64,000 bases of DNA. It comes from Chitinophagales bacterium. Its GTDB lineage: Bacteria > Bacteroidota > Bacteroidia > Chitinophagales > Chitinophagaceae. Under the pieces are notes generated by a model, which searched no databases, was not told the DNA's origin, and saw nothing but the letters and a program-made list of their open reading frames with translations. This document shows, piece after piece, positions 26,280 through 35,206 of the stretch. The DNA lies in the NCBI GenBank assembly GCA_015654695.1, contig JAATGJ010000110.1:62001-126000 (forward strand). Direction: 5' to 3'. A program made the position numbers and the translations under genes. The stretch's first letter is position 1, and each line of letters starts with the position of its first letter.

Positions 26280-28073
26280 CTATACCTCAAGTTTTCTCTT
26301 TTTGTACTTTGCCTGTTCCTCTTCAAATAATCTTAGCTGCTCCTCTTTAATTTTATAAGTTCCATTGCCATTCTTTCTATCCTCGGTCATACCTGTAGTT
26401 CTTGCTGCTGCTGTTACTTCACCCCAATCAATGAAATAGTTTTCAAAATATTCAATTGGAAATTTGCTATGTTGTTTGACTTCATCTTTTGTTGGAATGT
26501 GTCCAATAGTGTTTGAAATAGTCCTAATTTCCAATTGCAAAACTTTTTTGCTTACTTGATATTTTTGTTTCTTTAATCGTTCCACACGACTATTTTTTGC
26601 TTTCGGATAGTCATCATTATTTTTCCGAAACGGATCAATCCCTAAATTTAATTCTTCATGACGTTGTAAAGTAGTATTATGATAATAGTCTGAAAGTTCA
26701 ATGCCCACATACTTTCTGTTTAATTGCTGTGCGGTCAATGTCGTTGTACCTGCGCCATTGAAAGGGTCTAAAACAAATTCTCCTTCGTTTGTAAAAAGAG
26801 AAATTAAGCGATACATAAACATTGGCGGAAGTTGGCAGGGATGGTCAACTCTGCGACTAGTATGTTTTAGCCTGTGAACATCCCACCAAATATTTGTTGA
26901 TATTTCTTTGTCTTTTGCTTTAAGTCTTTTACGTTTTGAAATACAGATTTCTCTTATACAATAATCCTCTTTAAGTGCTTCAATGCCTTTTGTTTCAAGT
27001 AAAGAATTGGTTTCTCTTACAAAGCCAGGTAAAGATTTGGGTTTGCCTTTTGAAAAACATAGAATTGAATAATGCGAAGGCATTATCATTCTCACTGGCA
27101 TACTTAATCCCTCCCAAACAATCCAGTCTTGATAGTCAAGTATTTTATTTAAATGTTTGAAATGTCGGACGCACCATTGAGGAATATTTAAAACTGCAAG
27201 TGTCCTGCCGGGTTTTAAAACTCTTGCAAGTTCGCTTAGCCAATTGTCACACCAGTCAAAGTATTCTTGAATGTCAATTCCATCATCCCAACTCTCATAT
27301 TTTTTTTTGAGATTATAAGGAGGATCGGCAAAACAAAAATCAATACTATTATCTGGAATACTTTTTAGCTGCTCAATACAATCGCCACTAAGTAAAACAG
27401 ATTTATCAGAATATAAATTTTCAATCTGTGGGAATTGAATAAAAGAATGTTTTTTGTTTGATGCTTTGTAATTTTCCCTTTGGTCGTAAACATTTACATA
27501 TTTGTATTCAGGTAATCCAAACAAGTCAGTAAGACGATTTATTATTTCTTTTGGATAAGCTGCAAAGTCAACGGAAATGTCACGCCATACGTCCGAAATT
27601 AAGGTTCCAAACTCATGATACAAATGCTTTTTGCCTCCATAGTCTTTGGTTGTTTTGTCACATGAAGGGCAATATGTATAGCCAATCCTTGTTTTTGTAT
27701 GGTTTAAACCCCCCTTGTATCTAGTCAAGATTAGCAATGCACAATGTTGTTCTGATAAATAGCTTTTATGTTCAATCGGTTTATCAAGTTTGACAGCAAT
27801 CCAAAGTTTCAGATGAATATCGTGTTGAAGCTGGGTACAAAAGTCTGCCGCAAATAAAGATGAAGTCAAAATTGCAATTGTTGAGTTATTATTAGTCTTG
27901 CTAATAAACTCATTAATTTCTTTATAAAGCGTTTCCTTTTGAGGAATTTCTTCGAGTGATTTATAGTAGGGTAGAATAATAAATTCAACATTTGTAGAAG
28001 TAGTGTTTACTTCTGTAATGCTTTGCTTTTGAATTTTCTCCTTTAACTTAATGCTTTCTTCACTTAAATGCAT
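26280..28073 (-). CDS. DNA methyltransferase (N4-cytosine/N6-adenine type) of a restriction-modification system
   Basis: A 597-residue methylase that protects host DNA. The catalytic motif ADPPYNL is at about 249-255 and the AdoMet-binding motif LDPFNGAGTTT at about 435-445; motif IV before motif I indicates beta-class order. Two regions are additional. The first 200 residues contain CPSC and TKDYGGKKHLYHEFGTLISD, and look like a remnant methylase-related domain. The C-terminus (about 505-555: IGHIPTKDEVKQHS, YFENYFIDWGEV) resembles a homing-endonuclease-associated repeat, a likely DNA-binding unit. The endonuclease gene lies 11 bp upstream on the same strand. The target site cannot be read from sequence. 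Confidence 0.92.
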   Translation of the reverse strand: MHLSEESIKLKEKIQKQSITEVNTTSTNVEFIILPYYKSLEEIPQKETLYKEINEFISKTNNNSTIAILTSSLFAADFCTQLQHDIHLKLWIAVKLDKPIEHKSYLSEQHCALLILTRYKGGLNHTKTRIGYTYCPSCDKTTKDYGGKKHLYHEFGTLISDVWRDISVDFAAYPKEIINRLTDLFGLPEYKYVNVYDQRENYKASNKKHSFIQFPQIENLYSDKSVLLSGDCIEQLKSIPDNSIDFCFADPPYNLKKKYESWDDGIDIQEYFDWCDNWLSELARVLKPGRTLAVLNIPQWCVRHFKHLNKILDYQDWIVWEGLSMPVRMIMPSHYSILCFSKGKPKSLPGFVRETNSLLETKGIEALKEDYCIREICISKRKRLKAKDKEISTNIWWDVHRLKHTSRRVDHPCQLPPMFMYRLISLFTNEGEFVLDPFNGAGTTTLTAQQLNRKYVGIELSDYYHNTTLQRHEELNLGIDPFRKNNDDYPKAKNSRVERLKKQKYQVSKKVLQLEIRTISNTIGHIPTKDEVKQHSKFPIEYFENYFIDWGEVTAAARTTGMTEDRKNGNGTYKIKEEQLRLFEEEQAKYKKRKLEV

Positions 28074-28084
28074 ATCCCTGAATG

Positions 28085-29098
28085 TTATTTGTCTAAACTT
28101 ATTAGAAATTTAACAAGTTTGTCAAGTTCGCTGTCTTTAAAGGTTACAGTACAATCGCTAAATTGGCAAATAGCTTTTAGTGCAGAGGAACGTTCAAAGT
28201 TGCCTGCTCCATCAATTATATATGCAATTTTGTGACCGTGTTTGCTTAGCTGCTTTTGTCTTCCTTGTGCTTGTCCAGCTTTGCGTTCTATGGTACTATT
28301 GGTTGTTACTTGGAAGCTGATTTCGATTGCACAATAATTCCCTTTTGGTGAAGCAGCAACTATATCGTAAGAAAGTAAGGTTCGTTTATTTTGACTTATT
28401 TTTTCAATTTGCTTCCTTTTGAAATCCCATTTAGGAAGTTTATCCTCTAAATAGTCAATTACATATTTTTGAGCAAGATTACCTAAGGAATTTGCTGTTG
28501 CTCCTCCTGTAATACGACTAACCCAAATGTATCGTTGTCTAACAAAGGCATCCAATTCTCTTTTATGTCCGATTAGGGTTCCGATTGTACATTTTTCTTC
28601 AATCTCTACAGGAATACCATCGGTAGTTGCAGCACCACCAAATAAAAGAAGGTTTATTATATCTTCCATTACAGGTGTCAACTTTTGGGGAGTTGCAAGC
28701 CCAATACCGTCAACCATTAAGTGGGTGTTATTCCAGGTCTTTTTACCAGATAGTGTTTGAAATTTATAAGAGTAAATATTCTCATTCCAAACGAACTCCA
28801 TAGTGTCATCGTCGAAAATTTTTGGAAGTTCCTTTTTGAACCTCATAAGTTTTTCACCGCCAACATCAGAAAGCACGATTAAATGTTTCAAAAATAGATT
28901 TGCTGATAATTGCCTTGAAGTAGATAAAACCTTTTTCCATGCAAAGGGTTCCGCATCTGCTATATTTAGCAAGCTAATGAACTTGTCCTGTGTTTCTATG
29001 AGTTTAGGAATGATGCTGGAATTTCTTTCCAGTTCAGCGATTTTTTCGGGCCAAAATTTTAAAGCGTTAGCTTCTAATTCTTCGATTTTTCTTACCAT
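28085..29098 (-). CDS. Probable type II restriction endonuclease (PD-(D/E)XK-like)
   Basis: A 337-residue protein encoded immediately upstream of the methylase in the same direction, the usual arrangement for a restriction enzyme. The N-terminal half is helical. The likely nuclease core is at about 245-280: SYDIV (Asp245), then AIEISFQ (Glu259, Gln263) and a basic ERKAGQAQGRQ segment. The usual ExK lysine is absent; variant cores with other residues there are known in type II enzymes, so this is not evidence of inactivation. Specificity unknown. Function is inferred from pairing and core pattern, not from a recognised named family. Confidence 0.78.
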   Translation of the reverse strand: MVRKIEELEANALKFWPEKIAELERNSSIIPKLIETQDKFISLLNIADAEPFAWKKVLSTSRQLSANLFLKHLIVLSDVGGEKLMRFKKELPKIFDDDTMEFVWNENIYSYKFQTLSGKKTWNNTHLMVDGIGLATPQKLTPVMEDIINLLLFGGAATTDGIPVEIEEKCTIGTLIGHKRELDAFVRQRYIWVSRITGGATANSLGNLAQKYVIDYLEDKLPKWDFKRKQIEKISQNKRTLLSYDIVAASPKGNYCAIEISFQVTTNSTIERKAGQAQGRQKQLSKHGHKIAYIIDGAGNFERSSALKAICQFSDCTVTFKDSELDKLVKFLISLDK

Positions 29099-29301
29099 AA
29101 ATATTAATCGTCTTACTTAGTTTAAGTTTCCCAACAAATTTAGTATAATGTGTGGTTAGTTCGACCTGAAACTTTTTAACTCTTTGTCAAGGTATAGCAA
29201 AGGTGGTATTTGTTGCTTGGTCAGGATAGTTGTATTGCTCATGTTAGAGGTAAAAATGATTAGAATTCCGTCAGGCGGTATGGGTGGGTTGTACTGCTGA
29301 C

Positions 29302-29366
29302 ATTTTTAGCTCTTTGCAAGGTTGGCTTTGTGTTCGGATTTGTGTGCCCTGCAATGTGCTAAAAAT
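29302..29366 (+). repeat. Stem-loop element, right copy
   Basis: ATTTTTAGCTCTTTGCAAGG (29302-29321) pairs with CCCTGCAATGTGCTAAAAAT (29347-29366), 17 of 20 positions. The loop TTGGCTTTGTGTTCGGATTT, then GTGTG, matches the loop of the left copy, while the outer arms differ completely. Both copies are followed by TGGTG and TCGG. Same orientation as the left copy. Confidence 0.78.
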
Positions 29367-29422
29367 AGCATGGTGTCGGGCGGCAAAGTCATGCGAACTT
29401 GAATTTGAGTAGGATGCTGTTT

Positions 29423-29437
29423 AGGGTGACATACAAC
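29423..29437 (+). repeat. Possible right terminal inverted repeat of the cassette
   Basis: AGGGTGACATACAAC mirrors 26118-26133. See the left copy; it could be chance. Confidence 0.35.
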
Positions 29438-29648
29438 GTGTGTATTTCCGCTATAATACGTTACTAACAAAAGTAAACAATTTTTCAACTCTTTCTTTTT
29501 TAGCTACTTGATAAAAAATACGCGATGGTAAAGGAGTATCGAAAATATAAATCAGGTCCGCGTTAAATCATCGGTCAACTACTTCCCTGCGATTCTTACA
29601 ATGCAACAATAGCTTGCTATTTTATTGAAAGCAGAAGTGGTAGAAAAA

Positions 29649-31151
29649 TCAGTTAGCTGTTCCGTATTTCTTTATCAATGCAAGTAATACCCCATTTGTC
29701 CAGCCAAATCCATCCTGGCCTGCGTATTCACCGCCACCAGCTTCCAAATGAGTATCCACTACATTGTATTTTTCCATCAGCTTACCGGTTCGTTTGAATA
29801 CAGCAGTGTTTAATTGTATCCATCGTTTGGCTATTTCTTTGGCTAATTCAGCATAGCCATAATTTTCTAATCCTGTTATAGTGATCCATTGCAGTGGCGC
29901 CCATCCATTCGGTGCATCCCATTGTTGGCCGGTTGTTTCTAATGTGCTGACAACGCCACCGGGTTGTAGAAATTTTTCTTGGATAATAGCGGCCACCTGT
30001 TTTGCCTGTTCATCAGTTGCTATGTTAAAAAACAAGGGAGCGACACCGGCCAGGGTTAATAATTCTTTTTGTTTCCCTGCTTTAAGATCATAGTCAACAT
30101 AAAACTCCTGTTCCTTATTCCAGCAATATTTTTGAATACCGTCTTTTCTTTTCTCCGCTGATAACCGGTATTGTTTTGCAGCTTCATTATTTCCTGTCAG
30201 TTGATATGCTGCAACAAGGGTTTGTTCCAGATGAAACAGGAGGCAGTTCAGGTCAACAGGAACAATATCAGTAGTGTGTATGCTGCCAAATGAATGCGCA
30301 TCTTTAAACCAGCGGCAGCTATAATCCCATCCTGATTCCGCACCTGCTCTTAAATGACGGTATAGTATGGATGGTTCCTGTTCAGATTCATGCGATAGCT
30401 CTGCATCCTGCCGGAATGATTCCGGTCTTGCCGTATCGTTTTCATCCCAGTATCGGTTCAGTGTTTCTCCATCAGGTAGTCTTACAGTATGATGCAGGGC
30501 GGTAGTTGTTTCATGTAACTGATCAGCGCCTTTCATCCAGAAGCTGTATTCCTTTTCTAATTGCGGCAGGTGAACGGTCATCGCTTCATTTCCCTTAATA
30601 CCGGCCAGCATTTTTATCATCAGCGAATAAAAGGGAGGTTGCGAACGGCCAATAAAATAACTGCGGTTGCCATTGGGGATATATCCAAGCGTGTCAATCA
30701 GGTAAGAAAAGTTATTCACCATATTTTCCAGCATCTCATTTTTGCCGGAAGCTTTTAATCCAAGCATGGTGAAATAGCTATCCCAGTAATAGATCTCTCC
30801 AAATCTTCCTCCCGGAACAATATAAGGACAGGGAAGGGGAATAAGCGATCCTCCTTTTTTGTCCGGCTGTCGGGCCAGTACATTCCAGAGCGTTTCGATA
30901 TTTTCTTCTACTGTTTTTGTTATATCGCTGGTATAGCCGTTTGAATGAGGAACAGGCAATTCAAAATTTTCGGATACAAATGTTGAAAGGTTAAAACCGG
31001 GCTGGTCTTTTTGCTGAATGTATTTTTTATTGATCTCTTCAGGAGCGCCTTTGGGCAAACAGTCCACAAAGGTTTTACCATCAGTAAAAACATTTTTCAT
31101 TTGTACATCACTGAACAGATCCGGAAGATCAAAAATTTCTGCTTTGCTCAT
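29649..31151 (-). CDS. treF: Trehalase, GH37, cytoplasmic
   Basis: A 500-residue alpha,alpha-trehalase that splits trehalose into two glucoses. It carries both GH37 signatures: PGGRFGEIYYWDSYF at about 113-127 and QWDAPNGWAPLQ at about 410. Asp276 in SGWDYSCRW is the expected acid, and the Glu residues near LEAGGGEYAGQDGFGWTNG provide the partner. No signal peptide is present, so it acts inside the cell, unlike TreA-type periplasmic enzymes. The MFS permease gene lies 17 bp upstream and a LacI gene beyond, forming a trehalose-uptake-and-cleavage operon. The symbol reflects predicted location, not direct orthology to the enterobacterial gene. Confidence 0.93.
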   Translation of the reverse strand: MSKAEIFDLPDLFSDVQMKNVFTDGKTFVDCLPKGAPEEINKKYIQQKDQPGFNLSTFVSENFELPVPHSNGYTSDITKTVEENIETLWNVLARQPDKKGGSLIPLPCPYIVPGGRFGEIYYWDSYFTMLGLKASGKNEMLENMVNNFSYLIDTLGYIPNGNRSYFIGRSQPPFYSLMIKMLAGIKGNEAMTVHLPQLEKEYSFWMKGADQLHETTTALHHTVRLPDGETLNRYWDENDTARPESFRQDAELSHESEQEPSILYRHLRAGAESGWDYSCRWFKDAHSFGSIHTTDIVPVDLNCLLFHLEQTLVAAYQLTGNNEAAKQYRLSAEKRKDGIQKYCWNKEQEFYVDYDLKAGKQKELLTLAGVAPLFFNIATDEQAKQVAAIIQEKFLQPGGVVSTLETTGQQWDAPNGWAPLQWITITGLENYGYAELAKEIAKRWIQLNTAVFKRTGKLMEKYNVVDTHLEAGGGEYAGQDGFGWTNGVLLALIKKYGTAN

Positions 31152-31168
31152 TGAGTGTGTTTCAGGTT

Positions 31169-32416
31169 TTAGTGTCCGCCGGATGTAAATTCAATAGGTG
31201 TAGTTGATTTCTTTTGCATCCTTGAAAATAAAAAAATGCAAACTAATAATACAGCCATAGGCACCAGTGAAAAATAAAATGCTTTTTGTCCTCCTATATT
31301 TTTAAAAAGATAACCTACCAGTCTTGATCCTAATGTGCCCCCGATAGCGGAGAAGAAAACAAGTAAGGAGGCCATCGGGCTATGAAATATTTTTTCCGTT
31401 GAACTTAATACAAATGAATTGACCAGCGGGTAAATAGGAGCAAGGAAAAAACCGATCAATGGGAAAACATAAGCAATGACAGGCACATCGGCCATCGAAT
31501 CTATTTTTTTAGGCACCATGTTTTGTGTCTGCGGCAATACAAACAGCACCATCAATGCCGCACCCACCAGGCAGGAAGATAATATTACGGTCCATGATAT
31601 TCTTTTTACCAGCAGGGAAGAAATGTAACGGCCAAGGGCAATGGACAGCATCAGGATAACAGCCATCGTCACACTGATCTTTTCCGGAAGCAGCAATACT
31701 TTTTCATTAAAGGTAGGCAGCCAGCTCATAATACCCTGTTCCGTCATCACGTACATAAAAGCGGCTATGGCGAATACTAACACCAGCGGCCTTTTCAGCA
31801 ACTTTATCATTTCAATAAAATCATCTTTCATACTGGTACCGGGAACCTGGTATTGAACATTGAATTTTGAAAAAAGTAAGATCAGGAAAGAAACGGTTAC
31901 CAGCCCGGCTAATACCAAATAAATAGTCAGCCAGGCATCCGGATCGGTATCACTGTAAAACAAAGGGAAGGCGATGAACCCTGCGGCAATGCCGATCATA
32001 AAAAAACTTTCAATAGAACTGAGCAGGCTTTTGTGTTCTTTGTCATTGTTGGTGATCAGGCCTATCATGGAATAGACGGATACTTTGATAATGGCAAAAG
32101 ATATACCTACGCAGGCAAATAAAATTCTTACGGAAGTAAAGGAATTGCCCCAGTACATACCAAGACATCCTGCGAAAACAAGAGCCAGCGCGATCAACAT
32201 TCCTTTCTTGTATCCCAGTCTTGGCAGGAAAGAGCCAACAAGAAATGAAACAAATGCAATAGAAAGATCTTTAAAGGCTTCGAGTGAACTTGCCGTAATC
32301 TCATCCACATGGTAACGGTTCTGTGATTTCTGTATAAGGATTCCTACGCTGTTCAGTAGGATGGCAAAAACAAAATAGTTAAGGTATAGGGAGAACTTTA
32401 TTTTAAAATTAGACAT
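31169..32416 (-). CDS. MFS sugar permease, probably trehalose or disaccharide importer
   Basis: A 415-residue inner-membrane transporter with about 12 hydrophobic helices and a central cytoplasmic loop (LFSKFNVQYQVPGTSMKDD). ATG 32416 is chosen over the in-frame TTG at 32422. Glucose/galactose- or fucose-type MFS carriers in Bacteroidota look similar. Encoded directly upstream of trehalase, so trehalose is the best substrate guess. Two nAAnCGnTTn motifs lie upstream, one abutting the start, consistent with control by the adjacent LacI protein. Confidence 0.88.
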   Translation of the reverse strand: MSNFKIKFSLYLNYFVFAILLNSVGILIQKSQNRYHVDEITASSLEAFKDLSIAFVSFLVGSFLPRLGYKKGMLIALALVFAGCLGMYWGNSFTSVRILFACVGISFAIIKVSVYSMIGLITNNDKEHKSLLSSIESFFMIGIAAGFIAFPLFYSDTDPDAWLTIYLVLAGLVTVSFLILLFSKFNVQYQVPGTSMKDDFIEMIKLLKRPLVLVFAIAAFMYVMTEQGIMSWLPTFNEKVLLLPEKISVTMAVILMLSIALGRYISSLLVKRISWTVILSSCLVGAALMVLFVLPQTQNMVPKKIDSMADVPVIAYVFPLIGFFLAPIYPLVNSFVLSSTEKIFHSPMASLLVFFSAIGGTLGSRLVGYLFKNIGGQKAFYFSLVPMAVLLVCIFLFSRMQKKSTTPIEFTSGGH

Positions 32417-32417
32417 C

Positions 32418-32431
32418 GGCAACCGTTTAAT
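32418..32431 (-). promoter_or_regulatory. LacI-type operator candidate at the permease start
   Basis: On the minus strand ATTAAACGGTTGCC fits the core nAAnCGnTTn and shares TAAACG and TTGC with the palindrome next to the other LacI gene (53903-53920). It ends one base before the permease ATG. Confidence 0.4.
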
Positions 32432-32478
32432 AGTAAAATAGGCTACCCATAATGAATGTCAAGCGGGTTAATAAAACT

Positions 32479-32490
32479 ATAACGTTTGCG
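32479..32490 (-). promoter_or_regulatory. Second LacI-type operator candidate before the permease
   Basis: Minus strand CGCAAACGTTAT contains GCAAACGTT, one mismatch from the CAAACGTTTG palindrome at 22719-22728. It lies about 63 bp upstream of the permease ATG. Confidence 0.35.
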
Positions 32491-32568
32491 GTGTAAAAAA
32501 TACCCGGTTTATGAAATGCCCATCCTAAAGTCACCGGTTTCCAGGCCTGTTACTCATTGCGGGATCTT

Positions 32569-33561
32569 TTATAAAGAACCGCCTTCCACTAACTGTGATT
32601 CAAGAATAACTTCTTCCTGCGTAGTATCATTCCGGAGGCAGGAAAACATCTGGGCAAATGCCAGCTTACCCAATTTGTACCCGCTTGTTTCTACATAGGT
32701 GATCTTCGGATCATACATAGTGGGGAAGAGCCCGTTGCTGATGCTGATAATAGCGATATCTTCCGGAACTCTCAGCTTCAGTTTATGAACAGCGTACATA
32801 ACGCCAATCAATATCATGTCTCCCATGCAAAAAATAACATCGGGCCTGTTCTTTTCCTTCAAGGCTTCTAAGGCTACTTTTTTTGATTCGGCGATACCTT
32901 CGGGATAGTCAATAGTAAGTTTTGTTTTGGGTGAACGTTTTTCGAATGTTTCTTTGAATGAAGCGCAACGGATCTTTGTAATACTCAGGTGCGGATGGCC
33001 AAACAGGCCAAGCACCCTTTTCTTTTTCTTTTCAATGATAGCTTCTGCTGCTATTCTTGCCGCTTCCGCATCTGCCAGGCATACTTTATGATAGCCTTCT
33101 ACTTCCGCTACCCGGTCAAAGAACACGACAGGTATTTTCAATTCTTCCAGTTTGTGAAAGGGTGTCATGTCTTCCGTTTCAATCGAAATAGAAACAAACA
33201 ATCCCATCACCATATTCTTACGGAAAAGATGAAGATTGGAGGTTTCCAGTTGTACCTTATCCCTCGATTGCATGATCATGACGGAATAACCATGCACCCG
33301 TGCATCTTCTTCAACAGCCGCAATAAAGGAATCATAAAAGAAATTATCAATGGTGGGCACCATGATGCCGAGCACATTGCTTTGCCGTGTCCGTAATTGC
33401 ACCGCATAATTATTGGGTTCATATTCTAATGCTACGGCAAGTTCTTTTACTTTGGTCTTGGTATTTTCTGAAATATCAGGATGATCTTTCAGTGCACGGG
33501 AAACCGTTGAGATACTGATACCGAGAACTTCGGATAGTTTCTTCAGTGTACTTTGCTGCAT
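32569..33561 (-). CDS. LacI-family transcriptional regulator of the trehalose operon
   Basis: A 330-residue repressor. The N-terminal helix-turn-helix is TLKKLSEVLGISISTVSRAL with the hinge region TRQSNVLGIMVPTI, followed by a periplasmic-binding-protein-like sensor domain (FYDSFIAAVEEDARVHGYSV, VVFFDRV, PDVIFCMGDMILIG). Encoded upstream of the permease and trehalase on the same strand with about 150 bp between, so probably a local regulator responding to a disaccharide or derivative. Effector not determinable. Confidence 0.93.
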   Translation of the reverse strand: MQQSTLKKLSEVLGISISTVSRALKDHPDISENTKTKVKELAVALEYEPNNYAVQLRTRQSNVLGIMVPTIDNFFYDSFIAAVEEDARVHGYSVMIMQSRDKVQLETSNLHLFRKNMVMGLFVSISIETEDMTPFHKLEELKIPVVFFDRVAEVEGYHKVCLADAEAARIAAEAIIEKKKKRVLGLFGHPHLSITKIRCASFKETFEKRSPKTKLTIDYPEGIAESKKVALEALKEKNRPDVIFCMGDMILIGVMYAVHKLKLRVPEDIAIISISNGLFPTMYDPKITYVETSGYKLGKLAFAQMFSCLRNDTTQEEVILESQLVEGGSL

Positions 33562-34025
33562 TCGTCAGGGTTTTAGCAATCAATCAAAATTAACAAGCGG
33601 CTAAAGTTACTGTTTTTCTGCCCGAAATAATAAAAATGGGTATTAAGTAAGCAGGGCAGACGTATTAAAAATCAGTTAATACAGCACACGGATGACACAG
33701 ATAAAACGGATTTACACAGATTTTTTTCATCAGACACTATATTAGTCCATCACTATTGTAAATAAAGTATACTTGAAAAGATTTTCACAGGTTTATTCAG
33801 CGAAGCTGAATAAAGAATCCGTCTTCATCCGTCCAACCCGTGTCATCCGTGTTCCCTTTTTTGACTTCAACCAGCTTTAAGTTTGTTTTAATGCGCCTGC
33901 CCTGATTAAGTAAGGTCGTTACGCCGTACCCGATTTTACATTAAGCCATTAAGAGGCACAAAAAAAATTGCGTTGTGACTCTGTGACTTAGCGTAGCTAT
34001 GCGCCAGCATATAATTAGCGTAGCA
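33562..34025 (+). other. Intergenic region with long imperfect inverted repeat
   Basis: A 464 bp gap without a gene. It is dominated by the inverted repeat 33686-33852 and by a second short repeat of the type GGCACAAA/TTTGTGCC, whose right half overlaps the end of the DUF3179 gene. The composition is typical of noncoding repeat elements. Confidence 0.55.
33686..33852 (+). repeat. Long inverted repeat with nested perfect hairpin
   Basis: The arms 33686-33722 and 33816-33852 match at 28 of 37 positions; the outer 13 bases ACACGGATGACAC are identical. Inside lies a perfect hairpin, TTTATTCAGC (33792-33801), GAA loop, GCTGAATAAA (33805-33814). It may end transcripts from both sides, since the LacI gene starts to its left and the minus-strand DUF3179 gene ends to its right. 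Confidence 0.65.
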
Positions 34026-35168
34026 CTAATACTTCTTTGTGCCGGGATTAAAAGTTCGCCAGCTATGCCAGAATTCCTGGTAGGCGGGCACAGGCTTCAG
34101 TGAATAAGAAGTATCTATGCCCTTGCCATCTATTCTGAAATGTTTGCCGTTGTACTCAATAGTATCATTGTTCAAATTGAATTTTGTATCAGCCGGTCTT
34201 TCAAATGCAAAAAAACTTCTATCATCTTTTGCCACTACAAGAAGCAAAGAAATATTATCCATTTTATCCAGGATGATGCGTTCTTTTTTCAACTGTATCC
34301 AATCATACGCTTTTCTTTCATCACCCGCTTTTACCCCTATTACCCATGATTTATCTTTCCAGGAAAGACTGTCGGTACCGGTTAAGCCACCCCTGCTTGT
34401 ACCGTCTTCATATTTTGTTGTTTTACTGTATGATTGTATAAATGAAGAATCGGCCTGCATGATCAGCGTGTTTGGATGCAAACTCAACCAATTGGTCAAA
34501 GATGTTTGCGTGCTGAATACTTCCGGTAATTTTTGTCCCTTTAATTTTCCGGTGATCGCTTCACCTGTTACCTGCCGCCACCAGCTTTTAGTACTGGCAT
34601 CTTCCAGCATGGCATTAAAGTGGTCCATACCTACAAGCCTGAATTTTTCTTTTTTACCATTTACGATGGGTTCAAAAACGCGGCCGGTTCTGCAAACCGT
34701 ACAATAGGTAACGATCACCGCTTTACCACCTACGGTATCCTGTATATGATGGTGATAGCCTAAGAATTGGATCGGGTAAGCCTTGGCTTCCCCATTAATG
34801 GAAACTCCAATAACGAGGCGGCTGGAATCCACTTTATTTTTATCAGAGCCGGTCATCAGCAATTGCCCGGGTTGTTTAAACATGGCATCCGCTGCCATGG
34901 TGAAATTAGCCATGTATATTACATAAGCTACTATGGCAATAGGTATGATCAGTAACCATTTTCTTTTCCGGTGCCACTTGGCCTTTAAAAGTCCAACAAG
35001 AATCATCAATCCAAATAAACCACGGAACACCCATCGCCATTTGTACAAAAAATAGGCGGCATCAATACTGTTCATTTGCTGGCTGCCGGGCATAGGCATG
35101 ATGAAATACACGTTTGCTACTTCAAACAGCAAAAGACCTGTCAGTCCTAACCAAAAGAGTTTTTTCAT
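34026..35168 (-). CDS. DUF3179-domain membrane protein
   Basis: A 380-residue protein with N-terminal transmembrane helices (KKLFWLGLTGLLLFEVANVY, WVFRGLFGLMILVGLL, LLIIPIAIVAYVIYMANF) and a DUF3179 domain (about 110-380: VIGVSINGEAKAYPIQFLGY, VTYCTVCRTGRVFEP). The Cys pair in YCTVCRTG and the nearby His and Asp residues could bind metal or a cofactor; function of the family is unknown. ATG 35168 is preferred over an upstream start that would overlap the previous gene by 16 bp. It is the last gene of the minus-strand block. Confidence 0.88.
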   Translation of the reverse strand: MKKLFWLGLTGLLLFEVANVYFIMPMPGSQQMNSIDAAYFLYKWRWVFRGLFGLMILVGLLKAKWHRKRKWLLIIPIAIVAYVIYMANFTMAADAMFKQPGQLLMTGSDKNKVDSSRLVIGVSINGEAKAYPIQFLGYHHHIQDTVGGKAVIVTYCTVCRTGRVFEPIVNGKKEKFRLVGMDHFNAMLEDASTKSWWRQVTGEAITGKLKGQKLPEVFSTQTSLTNWLSLHPNTLIMQADSSFIQSYSKTTKYEDGTSRGGLTGTDSLSWKDKSWVIGVKAGDERKAYDWIQLKKERIILDKMDNISLLLVVAKDDRSFFAFERPADTKFNLNNDTIEYNGKHFRIDGKGIDTSYSLKPVPAYQEFWHSWRTFNPGTKKY

Positions 35169-35206
35169 ATTAATTTGCTTTATATTGGTGGTTGTATAAA
35201 AATACT

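Larger units (their letters stand above)
26118..29437. mobile_element. Putative restriction-modification cassette with stem-loop borders
   Basis: A segment of about 3.3 kb that looks AT-richer than its neighbours and holds only a restriction-modification gene pair. Related stem-loops flank the genes (26201-26270 and 29302-29366). Outside them, GTTGTATGT-N3-CCCT (26118-26133) and AGGG-N2-ACATACAAC (29423-29437) form a short possible terminal inverted repeat. No transposase or integrase is present, so movement in trans or past acquisition is an inference. Confidence 0.4.
29099..29648 (+). other. Intergenic region at the right edge of the restriction-modification island
   Basis: A 550 bp gap with no convincing gene. 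It contains the upstream region of the restriction gene, the right stem-loop (29302-29366), the possible right inverted repeat (29423-29437) and about 200 bp before the trehalase stop in which I see no feature. A short open frame over the stem-loop is a by-product of the repeat. Confidence 0.5.

Noticed and set aside
26078-26326. Short open frames over the left stem-loop (both strands)
   Set aside because: Their sequence is largely the inverted repeat and loop; the translations are low-complexity Lys/Thr/His-rich and show no homology pattern.
26118-29437. Integron gene-cassette array with attC sites
   Set aside because: The stem-loops have an attC-like logic (variable arms, conserved loop), but no integrase gene or canonical attC core sequence was seen; kept as a novel-cassette hypothesis only.
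29306-29488. Short minus-strand open frame over the right stem-loop
   Set aside because: It covers the repeat arm and loop, giving the same His-Lys-Ala type of peptide as the left copy. It is a by-product of the repeat.
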